Shown here piece by piece: positions 25,807 to 34,719 of a DNA stretch of 64,000 nt. Origin of the DNA: Acidobacteriota bacterium. GTDB taxonomy: Bacteria > Acidobacteriota > Terriglobia > UBA7540. The notes under the pieces are model-generated. The model saw only the letters and a list, made by a program, of their open reading frames with translations, searched no databases and was not told where the DNA came from. Numbering within the stretch: position 1 is the stretch's first letter; each line of letters starts with the position of its first letter. The stretch is taken from the NCBI GenBank assembly GCA_902812415.1, contig CADDZJ010000003.1, forward strand, positions 1 to 64,000, in the 5' to 3' direction. Made by a program: the position numbers and the translations under genes.

Positions 25807-27198
25807 TTAGGGCAGAGACGATGATGACGAAGACGGCGCCGCCGAGGAAATGCCGCCCAGCGAGCTAAGCTGCCCGTTAATTTGCGCGATCAAGAGCGGC
25901 AATTGTTGCAGCGTGGCGTTGATCTGACTGTATTCCTGAATCCAGGTTTGCTGCTGCTGGGCCAGGTTCGTCTGAAAATCGCTGATCTGCTGCGAAAGGC
26001 TCTGCTGCTCCTGGCTGATGCCCTGAAGGTCGATATTCAGCGGGCCGCTTGCCGGATCCGTGAGGCTTTGCAATGAATTATAAAAATTCACCGCAAAGCC
26101 GTTGGGCGAACTCGTCTGCTGGAAGAATGACTGCACGGCGCTGAAATTATTATTGAGCGCCGAGGTCAGAGCGCCGTTATCCACGGACAGAGTGCCGTCG
26201 TTGTTGACCGTGATGCCGAGCGAGGCCAGGCTGGTGATGCCATTGTTTCCAGTAAGCGTGTAATTTAGGTCCGAAGCCAGAATGTTTTGCACGAGGCTCA
26301 GCGAGCTATCCGTGAGAAGCGGAGGTTGCTGGGAAGCGCCCGGAGTGACGGTGTACTGGGCATTGACCGCTTGCACGACCGCGTTATAGGCCGAAACAAA
26401 ATTGTTGATCGCAGTCGTCGCCTGGCTGGTATCCGGATTCAGAGTCAGCGTGACCGCCGAAGCCGAGGTTCCGGTTAAATTGAGCGTAACGCCCGGAATG
26501 ACTCCGGTGACGGTATTGCTGGCGCTGTTGATGGGAACGCCGTCCACCGTGAGAGATGCATTCGCGCCGGTCACGGCTTTGGTAAAGCTCAGCCCCGTCG
26601 TATTGCCGCTGATCGTCAGGTCGCCTGCGGCGCCGCCCGTATTGCTGACCAAGGACAGGCGCGCGCCATTCGAATCCGTGATCACGCTGGCCGTCACGCC
26701 ATCGTTCTGGCTATTGATGTAGGAGGCGAGCGTGTTCAAAGTGTCGTTGGAGCTATCTACCGTGATCGTGACCGGAGCATTTGAGCCAACTTGCAGTGTG
26801 AACTGCCCGGTTCCGAACGTCGTATCGCCCGACGCCAGCGCGCCCGTGTAATAGGAAGATGTTGTGGCTAAAGAATTGACGGTGATGGTATGGGAACCGG
26901 TCGTCGCGCCGGAGCCGGCGGTTGCCGTCAAAACGCCTGTATTCGAAGATGTCGCCGTCTCAGCCGAGAGGGCCCCTAACGGATCTTGCAGGGCGCTGAC
27001 AGCCGTCTGGAGATTCCCGAGAAGTGTGTTGATATTGTTGAGGGCCGAAGTCTGGGAGGTGTAGAGTTGCTGTTCCTGAAGCAGCGGCGCTTCGGATTGC
27101 TGGGCAGCCGCAACCAGTTGGCTTACCGTCTGCTGGACGTTTAAGCCGCTTCCCAACCCGAGTCCCGCCGTATTAAGGTTGATTCCAAAAATCCCCAT
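25807..27198 (-). CDS. fliD: Flagellar hook-associated protein 2 (filament cap)
   Basis: FliD caps the growing filament and helps flagellin insert. The 463-residue protein begins with LGLGSGLNVQQTVSQLVAAAQQSEAPLL, the N-terminal FliD signature. It has the D2/D3 region TITVNSLATTSSYYTG and LNTLASYINSQNDGVTASVI, and a C-terminal coiled coil QEQQSLSQQISDFQTNLAQQQQ that packs in the filament. The tail ends in a short Ser run. AAGGAG lies ten bases before the ATG. It is encoded 84 bp after fliC, beyond a hairpin that resembles an intrinsic terminator, so expression may be lower than flagellin. Confidence 0.93.
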   Translation of the reverse strand: MGIFGINLNTAGLGLGSGLNVQQTVSQLVAAAQQSEAPLLQEQQLYTSQTSALNNINTLLGNLQTAVSALQDPLGALSAETATSSNTGVLTATAGSGATTGSHTITVNSLATTSSYYTGALASGDTTFGTGQFTLQVGSNAPVTITVDSSNDTLNTLASYINSQNDGVTASVITDSNGARLSLVSNTGGAAGDLTISGNTTGLSFTKAVTGANASLTVDGVPINSASNTVTGVIPGVTLNLTGTSASAVTLTLNPDTSQATTAINNFVSAYNAVVQAVNAQYTVTPGASQQPPLLTDSSLSLVQNILASDLNYTLTGNNGITSLASLGITVNNDGTLSVDNGALTSALNNNFSAVQSFFQQTSSPNGFAVNFYNSLQSLTDPASGPLNIDLQGISQEQQSLSQQISDFQTNLAQQQQTWIQEYSQINATLQQLPLLIAQINGQLSSLGGISSAAPSSSSSSLP

Positions 27199-27218
27199 GA
27201 ATCCCGGACTCCTTCAAA

Positions 27219-27268
27219 AGCAGAATAGAAACTTGAAGGCGGAAAGCTAAGCGCCCTCCGCCTTCAAG
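27219..27268 (-). terminator. Hairpin terminator/attenuator between fliC and fliD
   Basis: On the minus strand, CTTGAAGGCGGA and TCCGCCTTCAAG form a perfect 12-bp stem with a 13-base loop, followed by TTTCTATTCTGCTTTT. It begins about 15 bases after the fliC stop codon. Read-through would give the lower fliD and fliS level that flagellin-rich filaments need. The T-run is interrupted, so termination is probably partial. Confidence 0.7.
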
Positions 27269-27282
27269 GGTGGATCATGAGG

Positions 27283-28104
27283 TTACTGGAGCAACCTGAG
27301 GACGCCCTGTTGCGCCGAATTTGCCTGCCCCAGAGCGTAAATGCCCGTCTGTTGCAGGATGAGGTACTTCGACAGATTCGACACCACCTGGGGCATATTG
27401 GCCGCCAGGATGGCGTTCTGGGCCGACGTGATGTTCTGTACCTGAACGTTTTCAACACTCTGCGCAGCCTGCATCTGGTTCACGGCGGCGCCGATTGAGC
27501 CGCGCAATGCCGCCGCCTTCTGGATCGCGGTGTTGACGTCCGTAAGAGCGGTTTGGGCGGAGGCCGATGAGTTCAAGTTATCGGTGGCGAGACCTGAAGC
27601 CAAAGCGCTGGCGCTCAACACCCCCACATTAAATGAAATCGTGGTGCTGGCGGTTGCATCGCTCAGGAAAACGCTCGTGGTGGAGGCGGTAAACACCGAG
27701 GTTCCGTTAAACGTGGTGTAGTTGCCGATCTGGTTGATTTCATTCAGAATCGACTGAAATTCCGTATTGAGCGCGGTGTATTGCGAGGTGGAAAGCCCGC
27801 TCTGTCCGGCTTCGGTGGCCAGCGTGACAGCGCGGTTCAGCATGTTGCTGACCTGTGAGAGAGCGCCGTCCGCCACCTGCGCCAGGCCGATGCCGTTGTT
27901 GACATTGTTGACCGACTGAGTGAGAGCGGCGATGTTTGCGCCGAGTTGGTCTGCAATCTGCAAGCCAGCCGGATCATCCGCGCCGCTGTTAATGCGAGAG
28001 CCCGAAGACAATTGGTACAACGTCGATTGCAACGAAGCGGACGTCTGAGTCAGTTGGTTCTGGGCTTGAATTGAAGCAAGATTATTAAGGACGCCAAGTC
28101 CCAT
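27283..28104 (-). CDS. fliC: Flagellin
   Basis: A 273-residue flagellin, the filament subunit. The N-terminal D0/D1 part has NNLASIQAQNQLTQTSASLQ, LSSGSRINSGADDPAGLQIA and a coiled segment NGIGLAQVADGALSQVSNML. The C-terminal D1/D0 part has VDTAIQ-like VNTAIQKAAALRGSIGAAVNQMQ and ends ANSAQQGVLRLLQ. The central variable domain is reduced to about 60 residues, so this is a minimal flagellin whose surface is rich in Ser/Thr (TASTTSVFLSDATASTT), as expected of a glycosylation target. AAAGGAG lies seven bases before the ATG, and a sigma-28 promoter is 105 bases upstream. Confidence 0.95.
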   Translation of the reverse strand: MGLGVLNNLASIQAQNQLTQTSASLQSTLYQLSSGSRINSGADDPAGLQIADQLGANIAALTQSVNNVNNGIGLAQVADGALSQVSNMLNRAVTLATEAGQSGLSTSQYTALNTEFQSILNEINQIGNYTTFNGTSVFTASTTSVFLSDATASTTISFNVGVLSASALASGLATDNLNSSASAQTALTDVNTAIQKAAALRGSIGAAVNQMQAAQSVENVQVQNITSAQNAILAANMPQVVSNLSKYLILQQTGIYALGQANSAQQGVLRLLQ

Positions 28105-28209
28105 GGAAGTCTCCTTTCAGAATTCAGGTCCGCTCCTTCGGCCCGAGAACTGGCGGGTCATAACCGCTTCCCTCGCCCGACTGCGTGACCATTTGCTTGA
28201 CACCTACAT

Positions 28210-28236
28210 CTATCGGCACGGGTTACCGATTCTTTA
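28210..28236 (-). promoter_or_regulatory. Sigma-28 (FliA) promoter of fliC
   Basis: The minus strand reads TAAAGAAT, 11 bases, GCCGATAG. The consensus is TAAAGTTT-N11-GCCGATAA, so 13 of 16 positions match with exact spacing. It lies 105 bases upstream of the fliC ATG and just outside the stop of the upstream glycosyltransferase gene. The window also encodes FliA, the sigma factor that should read it. Confidence 0.85.
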
Positions 28237-28254
28237 ATGGTCGCAACCACTTTT

Positions 28255-29607
28255 TCAGGATTTGCGGGCCTGGCAATGCGCCTGCTGAGGCTGGCCCGCC
28301 ATCCCCTGGATTTCCGCCAAGGCTTGCTGCAATTTCCGAGCGTCCGGAAAACGCCTAACCCCTTCCTGGAGCAGGGTTAGGGCACGGGGCCAATTCTGCA
28401 ATTGGGCGTGAATGCTCGCCGCTCGCAGGTAGCCTCCCGGCTCGGGTTCCACGGCGCGAAGCTTTGCCTCTGCGGTTCCAGCGGCTTCCCGAAGATTTCC
28501 GCTCATGGCATAAGCGGCCATCAAACGGTCATAAAGCTCGCCGGCATAAGGCTCCTGCTTCACCGCATCTTTCATGGCGGCTAATCCCGACGCTGCTCGT
28601 CCCAGGCGGAATTCGACTAATCCAATTTTGCTTTGGAGATAAGCCGAAGACCCGGCCTGCTGAAGCGCGCGGCGATAGGCTCGCCTTGCCGATTCAAAAT
28701 CTCCCAGGTTGTAATAGGAGTCGCCCATCGCCTCGCTGATCAAAGCCGTTTGAGGCCCTACTTTCTGCGCCTGCTCAAGGCAACGGAGGGCTTCCGCGCT
28801 CCGCCCCAGGCGAAGCAGCGCCAGACCCGAAAAAAGCCAGGAGATGGAAACGCGAGGATTCAGTTCGCTCGCGCGCTTGAAGCAGGCCAGGGCGGCCTCA
28901 TAATCCTTAAAGCTGTTAAACTCTTCCAGCCCCAGCTCAAAATGAGCCTGCGCATCATCCGGCATTTCCCGGACTTTCGCCTGGCCAAGCTCACGGTAGA
29001 GGCGGCTTTTCTGCTGGCGGATTTCCGGGTCTGCCATCAGGCCGAAATGATGAATCACAAAATTGGCGCGCTCCAGCTTGAATCCACAGGCAAGCACCCT
29101 CGGGCCCACGGTCTCATGGACCCGGCCCACAAAATAAATTCCCGGATGATGACGGAACAGGCGCACGTTTTCATGCTCGACATACGCCGGATATTGCCGC
29201 GCTTGCGGAGGGCCGGACATGTTGAGTTGCGCTGCCCGATCCCATACGCGCTCGGTGAGGCTCCGCACATAGTTCCGAATGGAAACGTGGTAACCGCCCA
29301 CTTCATCACGCAACAGCGAGCGAATATTGTCGCTCGCTGAAGCATCCAGCATCTCGTCAGCGTCCAGCACCAGCACCCAATCGGATTTCACCTGTGACAG
29401 CGCCTTGTTTCGCGCCGCCGCAAAGTCCTGTTCCCAGGGAATAGAAGTGATTTTCGCTCCGTAGCGGAGGGCCACCGATTCTGTCGCATCGGTCGAGCCG
29501 GTATCCGCGATAACAATCTCATCCGCCACGCCGCGAACGCTTTCCAGGCAGTCTGCCAATGTCGCCGCAGCATTGCGCACGATCATCGAAAGGGCTAGCG
29601 AAGGCAT
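28255..29607 (-). CDS. Family 2 glycosyltransferase with TPR repeats
   Basis: A 450-residue protein with an N-terminal GT2 domain (PSLALSMIVRNAAATLADCL, EIVIADTGSTDATE, DWVLVLDADEMLD) and a C-terminal half of tetratricopeptide repeats, e.g. AQAHFELGLEEFNSFKDYEA, ISWLFSGLALLRLGRSAEAL and AMGDSYYNLGDFESARRAYR. GT2-TPR proteins occur in flagellin or surface-protein glycosylation, where the TPR part holds the protein acceptor. I chose the ATG at 29607, which overlaps the preceding GT gene by 13 bases; a longer N-terminus would be Arg-rich and unlike the family. It is the gene nearest to fliC in a four-gene set, which supports a flagellin-modifying role by inference. Confidence 0.85.
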   Translation of the reverse strand: MPSLALSMIVRNAAATLADCLESVRGVADEIVIADTGSTDATESVALRYGAKITSIPWEQDFAAARNKALSQVKSDWVLVLDADEMLDASASDNIRSLLRDEVGGYHVSIRNYVRSLTERVWDRAAQLNMSGPPQARQYPAYVEHENVRLFRHHPGIYFVGRVHETVGPRVLACGFKLERANFVIHHFGLMADPEIRQQKSRLYRELGQAKVREMPDDAQAHFELGLEEFNSFKDYEAALACFKRASELNPRVSISWLFSGLALLRLGRSAEALRCLEQAQKVGPQTALISEAMGDSYYNLGDFESARRAYRRALQQAGSSAYLQSKIGLVEFRLGRAASGLAAMKDAVKQEPYAGELYDRLMAAYAMSGNLREAAGTAEAKLRAVEPEPGGYLRAASIHAQLQNWPRALTLLQEGVRRFPDARKLQQALAEIQGMAGQPQQAHCQARKS

Positions 29608-31868
29608 AAATGGCGAATTCTCTCCAGGTACAGGGCCGTTACCCTGCTCCAATCGAGCGCTTGATGAACCGCCTCGGCAGCGCCGGCGGCGCGTTGCCGG
29701 GTCTCTTCGCGGCGCTCGTAAACACACCGCATCGTGGCGGTCAATTCTTCAAGATCGGGTTCAAACCAGGTGAAAGGCCCGGCCATTTCACCCAATGGCG
29801 GATGCGGTTTGGGGACCTCCACTTCCTGAGCCGAGATGAAATAGGAAGCCTCGCCTGGACAGAACTCCCTTGCAGGTCCTAAGCCTGTCGTGATCACCGG
29901 TTTGCCGCAGGCCAGAGCTTCCGCCAGAGGCATTCCAAATCCTTCGCCCCGATAGGGCAGGATAAACACGTCGCATCCGCGATAAAGCGCCGCGAGGTCC
30001 TTATCCGCCATCTCGTCACTGATCAGGACCACATGGGGCGCGCCTGAGCGACGCATGGCGCGGCGAATCTCTCGCGTCAGCGAAAGACCGCGGTAGAAAG
30101 TCTTTGAGCCGAGTTCCTTGATAATGAGCGTCACGTCATCCGCAGCGGTGAAAGCCTGCTGGTAAGCCTTCAAGAGCAGGTCAATCCCCTTGCGCGCAAT
30201 CGCTCCACCCACAAACAGAAAAACAAAACTCCGGCTGCCTGCGGGACGCGAGGCAATTCCTTCAGGAGTGAAAACCGTCCGATCCATGCCATAAGGGACC
30301 ACGCTGATGCGCGAAGGGTCCACGCCGCATCGGACGAAAACATCCCGAACGAAGCGCGAGCAAACGCACAATTCGTCGACACTTTCTTCAATTTCCTTCA
30401 CCCAGCGGCGCGGGACGGCGCCAAATTCCCAGGGCACAATACTCAAAAGCTTTCCCGAGGAAGGGCGGCTGAAATCCGGCGGCCAGTGATGACGAATGGT
30501 AAGGTCCAGGTGGGCAACCCGGCGCATCAAGCCTTGAGATAAAGCTTCATGATGGTTAAAAGCGCGGGCGGGCGCGAGTGCAAAATCGTGAGGCTCGAGG
30601 CTGACGTCCAGAGTTGAGTCGCTCATGAGCGCCGCGCCGATCTCGCGGTTAATACGCGCGAAGCTGGCGTTGGAAAAATAATTGCCAATCAACATGACGC
30701 CGGGTTTGGCGGCGGTAGGCCAGGAAGCGGGGCGATAAGCTGCGGCCACCGATTCCAATTGTTCATGCCACATGCCAGGCCGCGCCTCCGGCGGCCTGAC
30801 CAATTCAAGCATCCGCCTTGCCGCGTCAATCTGCCGGTGTAATAACAGGAAGTAAAAGACAGGCTCAAAATAACGCGGCTCGCGCCGCACCACCGCGCAG
30901 AGATCGAAGATTTGCAGCTCGTGAGCGACCCTGTAGGGAAACCGCTGCCGGAGAATTCCAACAACCGAAGGTTCAAAAGCAGGCTTCGCCAGAAGGCCCG
31001 AGGAAAAATACCGGTAGGCAACCGCCTGATGGCCCGCGCTCTCGGCCACAGCTCCCAGGACCCACTGCGCCCGATAAGAATTTTCCCCGCCCGAGCCGAT
31101 GAACGAGGGGTCTGACTGCTCAACCGCTCGCTTGAGATAGCTCACCACGCCTTGCGGCTTCCCCTGGCGGGCGCGCAGCCACATGGTGAGGAATGGCAGT
31201 TCAGCATATTTGGGAAAGGCTTTCATTCCCGTCTCAAGAAGCTGCTCGGCGCTTGGGATGTTGCCCTGACGAATAAGGAGCACGATCAGATTGCGCAGCA
31301 CAAGCGTGGCAAGGATAGGATGCAAGCGCCCCTCGCCCCACATTCCGGCAAGTCCGGTCAGGGCTCTTTCCGGGGCTTCCTGGGCGATTTGGAGCAGATT
31401 GCATAGGCGCGCCCAAGGCTCATGACTTCCCTGCAAAAATCCCGACAGGATCGGGGAAGGCTTGGGGCTGGCGGCGATGCGATAACTGCAATTGATATAA
31501 TCCTCGCAAGCTCCGGTTGTCCAGCTACGAGGCTGAAGGCCGATCAGATCCATATCGGTAAGGCAAGGATAATGAACCGCGACGAACGATCGCCGCCCGG
31601 GAAGCAAAAGATCATGCCGTATGCCCGCGCTTGAGCCGCAGAGCAGACGCTCACCGGCAAACCAGAAAAGCGCAGCATCCGACTGAGGCGGGATATAGCC
31701 CGGATGCCACGATGACGCTTCGCCCATCTCGATCGTTTCCACGGCTGACAAAATCTCCGACGGAATATCAGTTTCAGACTGTGCGTCGGTCAGCAGGCAG
31801 GCGCGCGAACTGCGCTCGTAAGCGCTCTGAACTTCAAACGAATCGGACTTGACGACGTAAAAAGGCAT
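29595..31868 (-). CDS. Large protein with TPR-like middle and C-terminal GT4 domain
   Basis: A 757-residue protein. Residues 1-130 show no family I recognise. Residues 130-330 look helical and repeat-like (ILATLVLRNLIVLLIRQGN, AEQLLETGMKAFPKYAELPF). The last 370 residues are a GT-B glycosyltransferase of the GT4 group: VVPYGMDRTVFTPEG, FVFLFVGGAIARKGIDLLLKAY and LPYRGEGFGMPLAEALACGKP, with the E-x7-E donor motif. It overlaps the GT2-TPR gene and starts 14 bp after another GT4 gene, so the three are co-transcribed. A role in glycan assembly on flagellin is inferred from position only. Confidence 0.8.
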   Translation of the reverse strand: MPFYVVKSDSFEVQSAYERSSRACLLTDAQSETDIPSEILSAVETIEMGEASSWHPGYIPPQSDAALFWFAGERLLCGSSAGIRHDLLLPGRRSFVAVHYPCLTDMDLIGLQPRSWTTGACEDYINCSYRIAASPKPSPILSGFLQGSHEPWARLCNLLQIAQEAPERALTGLAGMWGEGRLHPILATLVLRNLIVLLIRQGNIPSAEQLLETGMKAFPKYAELPFLTMWLRARQGKPQGVVSYLKRAVEQSDPSFIGSGGENSYRAQWVLGAVAESAGHQAVAYRYFSSGLLAKPAFEPSVVGILRQRFPYRVAHELQIFDLCAVVRREPRYFEPVFYFLLLHRQIDAARRMLELVRPPEARPGMWHEQLESVAAAYRPASWPTAAKPGVMLIGNYFSNASFARINREIGAALMSDSTLDVSLEPHDFALAPARAFNHHEALSQGLMRRVAHLDLTIRHHWPPDFSRPSSGKLLSIVPWEFGAVPRRWVKEIEESVDELCVCSRFVRDVFVRCGVDPSRISVVPYGMDRTVFTPEGIASRPAGSRSFVFLFVGGAIARKGIDLLLKAYQQAFTAADDVTLIIKELGSKTFYRGLSLTREIRRAMRRSGAPHVVLISDEMADKDLAALYRGCDVFILPYRGEGFGMPLAEALACGKPVITTGLGPAREFCPGEASYFISAQEVEVPKPHPPLGEMAGPFTWFEPDLEELTATMRCVYERREETRQRAAGAAEAVHQALDWSRVTALYLERIRHLCLR

Positions 31869-31882
31869 CGATTTTTCAGGAG

Positions 31883-33166
31883 CTATCCTTCCAGCAATCG
31901 ACGAAATTCAGCCACCCAGCGCGGGATGATGACTCGCCAATCGAATTGCGAGACCATCTCCGCGCGGCCTCGCGCCGCTCGCGCTTGCGCCGCTTCGGGA
32001 TTGGAGAAAACCCGCCGCATCTGCTGGCGCAGATGTTCCAGGCTAGGCTCAGCCCAGCGGTGTCCGGCGAAGTGCTCGAGATCAACTTGGAAAGAGACCG
32101 GAAAGACCCCCTCAATCTCAACCGGATAGCTGTTTGAATCATTCAAAAAGTCCGCTTGCCCGCTCCACTGCGTCCCAATCACGGGCATCTGGCAGGCCAG
32201 CGCTTCCATATAAGGCCGCCCGTAACCTTCCCCACGGCTTGGCAGCACAAAGGCATCGGCGGAAGCGTACAGGCGCGGCATATCAGCTTGTGGGATGAAG
32301 CCGTTAAGTAAAATAATAGGAGGCGTTTTTTCAAGTGGCAGGCCTACTTCCCTTTCCAGAAAATAGACAATTTTGGATTCCAGATCTGCGAGTGGATCAT
32401 TGATTTGGTAGACCTTCAAAATGAGACAAACGTCCTCATCCGCCTTAAATTCCGCGGTATAGGCTTTGAATAGAACGTCGTATCCTTTCCGGTCGTGCCA
32501 GTCAAAGACTGAAAGAAAGGAAAATTTACGTTTTTTCGGAATCGTGAGAGGCTTCAATCCGGGCCGGAAAAGCTTCGTGTCAACTCCGGCAGGCATAATT
32601 TTCAGCCTGGTCTCCTGGACTCCCGAAGCTGCAAAAGTCTCAAAATTGAACGGGCTCGGAACCCAGATTTCATCCATCCGGTTGCAGAGATCCTTCCAGC
32701 CGTCCGGAATTCGGTCAGTCTCGAACATGGTGCGGGCCACCCGGCAGCGTCCATAAGTTTCAAGATCCCAGCCGTCGGCAGGCGAGCCCTGGTAGTAGAC
32801 GCTCCGGGATAAGTCCAGCCGGGTATGCTTCAGTTGCTCAAGCTTCTGGCGCGACTCCACCGGAAGGAGCCTTTTGCTATCCTTGCGGGCGCCCATCGGG
32901 ACAAGTTGGACGGGTATCCCGCTCTCAGCCAGTCCTAAAGCTTCCACCCACGCTTCCTCGCCGTAACCCGTGCCGCCATAGACCAGCGCTCGAAACAACA
33001 CGCCGGCGGAGACCTCGGGTTGGCTTATGCGCTCCGATGCTGGCGCGGAGACCGTAGGCGCAAGTTTCAGGTCAGAAATCTGCTCTCGATGAATGCCTGG
33101 GGTGGATGGCTCTGAAAAAGTTGTACCCGCATTTTGAGATGCTGGCTCTGGCGTCGTAACTCGCAT
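31883..33166 (-). CDS. Glycosyltransferase family 4 (GT-B)
   Basis: A 427-residue protein. The first 55 residues are polar and probably disordered (SQNAGTTFSEPSTPG...), then a GT-B fold begins with FRALVYGGTGYGEEAWVEAL. The acceptor domain has RTMFETDRIPDGW and VPSPFNFETFAASGV. The donor domain has FLSVFDWHDRKGYDVLFKAY and VLPSRGEGYGRPYMEALAC with the paired Glu residues. It is close in type to the C-terminal half of the next gene, so an old duplication is possible. It lies 14 bp upstream of that gene in the set before fliC. Donor unknown. Confidence 0.83.
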   Translation of the reverse strand: MRVTTPEPASQNAGTTFSEPSTPGIHREQISDLKLAPTVSAPASERISQPEVSAGVLFRALVYGGTGYGEEAWVEALGLAESGIPVQLVPMGARKDSKRLLPVESRQKLEQLKHTRLDLSRSVYYQGSPADGWDLETYGRCRVARTMFETDRIPDGWKDLCNRMDEIWVPSPFNFETFAASGVQETRLKIMPAGVDTKLFRPGLKPLTIPKKRKFSFLSVFDWHDRKGYDVLFKAYTAEFKADEDVCLILKVYQINDPLADLESKIVYFLEREVGLPLEKTPPIILLNGFIPQADMPRLYASADAFVLPSRGEGYGRPYMEALACQMPVIGTQWSGQADFLNDSNSYPVEIEGVFPVSFQVDLEHFAGHRWAEPSLEHLRQQMRRVFSNPEAAQARAARGRAEMVSQFDWRVIIPRWVAEFRRLLEG

Positions 33167-33200
33167 AGCTTTGCGGGATCAGGAGGCTAGTCGCAGGCGG

Positions 33201-34232
33201 CTATAAAGCTCGCAGGACACGCTCTTCGGAAGATGTCGAGAGAGAAGCGCATGCAGCCGCCATTGTCCGATGGGAGACAAAGCAATCCAGGCACTCTTCA
33301 ATCGCCTCGTCAATGCCGACGCAGGCTTCCCAGCCCAGTTCGCGGCGGGCCTTCGTGAAGTCCCCAACTCTTTGCTTCACGTCTGTTTCCACCACGGGAA
33401 GGGACTTGAATTCGAGAGGCCGCGTTGAACGGATCAATCCTCTTTCTTGCGCCTTTCGGTAAATCTTTTGAGCCAGCTCCCGCATGGTGATCAGTTCCGG
33501 ATTTCCCAGATTGAAGACCTGATTCAAGGTGGAAGGCGCAAAGGAAAACCGCGCGATAGCCTCTCCAATTTCACGGATGTGCGCAAAACTTCGCGTCTGA
33601 TAACCGTCACCCAGTATTTCGAGGGGATTTTGCTGCCGCCCCACCAGGCGGTGCGTGAAATCGGCGAAAACATGGCTGACGCCCACATCATCAGACCCCG
33701 CCTCCTGCGGATCGATCACGTTGAATGGCCGCCAGATGGTATAAGGTAGGCGATACTGGTTCCAAAAGGCCAGCGACATTCGCTCCCCGACCAGTTTTGA
33801 GAGTCCGTAATCCGTCCTCGCCAGGCGCAACTCCTCATCATCTTCCCGCAGAGGCTGCGACGTGTGCCGCTCGTAAACCATCGAGGAAGAGACGTAAACC
33901 ACGCGCCCCACCTTCGCCTCCACGCTCAGCCGCAGCACGTTGGCATGCGCGGAAAGATCGTTGCTCAGGATATCCCCCGCGCGGCGATGAAAGCCGATGA
34001 CGCCTGCCAGCGTCGCAGTGGCCTGAATCACCCCATCCACGCCCTCAAGCAGCGGACGCATCACCTCGGGGCTGGCGCAGTTGCCTCGAATAAAGACGTA
34101 ATCACGCCGCTTATCCTGCACCCCCCATTTCTCGCAACTGTCAATGCCCCATACATCGTGCCCTGCCGCAAGAAGATGAGGGATCACTTCCGACATCAAC
34201 CTGCCTTCGCTGCCACATACCAGAATTTTCAA
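33201..34232 (-). CDS. NAD-dependent nucleotide-sugar epimerase/dehydratase
   Basis: A 343-residue extended short-chain dehydrogenase. The N-terminal loop is KILVCGSEGRLMSEVIPHLL, a variant of GxxGxxG in which the third Gly is replaced by Met. The catalytic Tyr-x3-Lys is in ARTDYGLSKLVGERMSLAF, with SSS of YVSSSMVYERH in front. RPFNVIDPQEAGSDDVGVSHV and LGDGYQTRSFAHIREIGEAI are typical of sugar epimerases. It starts at TTG with GGGAGGA six bases upstream. As first gene of the four-gene set before fliC, it would make the sugar donor for those glycosyltransferases; the exact sugar is unknown. Confidence 0.82.
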   Translation of the reverse strand: MKILVCGSEGRLMSEVIPHLLAAGHDVWGIDSCEKWGVQDKRRDYVFIRGNCASPEVMRPLLEGVDGVIQATATLAGVIGFHRRAGDILSNDLSAHANVLRLSVEAKVGRVVYVSSSMVYERHTSQPLREDDEELRLARTDYGLSKLVGERMSLAFWNQYRLPYTIWRPFNVIDPQEAGSDDVGVSHVFADFTHRLVGRQQNPLEILGDGYQTRSFAHIREIGEAIARFSFAPSTLNQVFNLGNPELITMRELAQKIYRKAQERGLIRSTRPLEFKSLPVVETDVKQRVGDFTKARRELGWEACVGIDEAIEECLDCFVSHRTMAAACASLSTSSEERVLRAL

Positions 34233-34400
34233 TGGATTCCTCCCATCGATTGCCGTGATCGTTCAGGATTGTCACCACAATCGCGTCTTCGCCCGAAACA
34301 AAGCCGTTAATCGCTCACTGTTCGTCTGATAAGCGTCGTAAAAATTCTTACCGGGAACAAGCGCTCGCCGCCTTGACAACGCCTTGTCTCCTTCACTTTC

Positions 34401-34427
34401 TTATCGGCAAGTTAGCTCTTTTCATCA
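34401..34427 (-). promoter_or_regulatory. Possible sigma-28 promoter of the glycosylation operon
   Basis: The minus strand has a perfect -10, GCCGATAA (34408-34401). The 8 bases 11 positions further upstream are TGATGAAA, a poor match to TAAAGTTT. It lies 170 bases upstream of the epimerase start and points at it. Its value is uncertain because of the weak -35. Confidence 0.35.
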
Positions 34428-34620
34428 CCCTAATGAGCCCGTGGATTCCCGCTTTCGTGGCAACGACCGGCATGAGCGATTTTCGCAGAGGCGCAGCCTT
34501 ACCGCTCTGTCCTGAAAAATACGCCGATATTTCGGCACGCAACCCAAACACCTGCCCGTCTCGGCGTAATTTTCAGGGCGGAATGACAGTGTTGCGAATT
34601 GTTTTCCAGCAACCCGTCGC

Positions 34621-34636
34621 AGCAAGTCGGTTGCCA
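34621..34636 (-). promoter_or_regulatory. Sigma-54 promoter facing the epimerase/glycosyltransferase operon
   Basis: The minus strand reads TGGCAA-CCGAC-TTGCT. The consensus is TGGCAC-N5-TTGCW, so the invariant GG and GC are 10 bases apart as required and only one listed base differs. It lies about 390 bases upstream of the epimerase start, on the same strand. Its rate of chance occurrence is low but not nil. Confidence 0.6.
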
Positions 34637-34719
34637 ATCCAGAAGAGCCACGCAATGTTTTTAATCCTTTCGGCGCTGGAAGTTCTGTGCGGAGAAACGG
34701 TAACGGCTTATCAAGCCGC

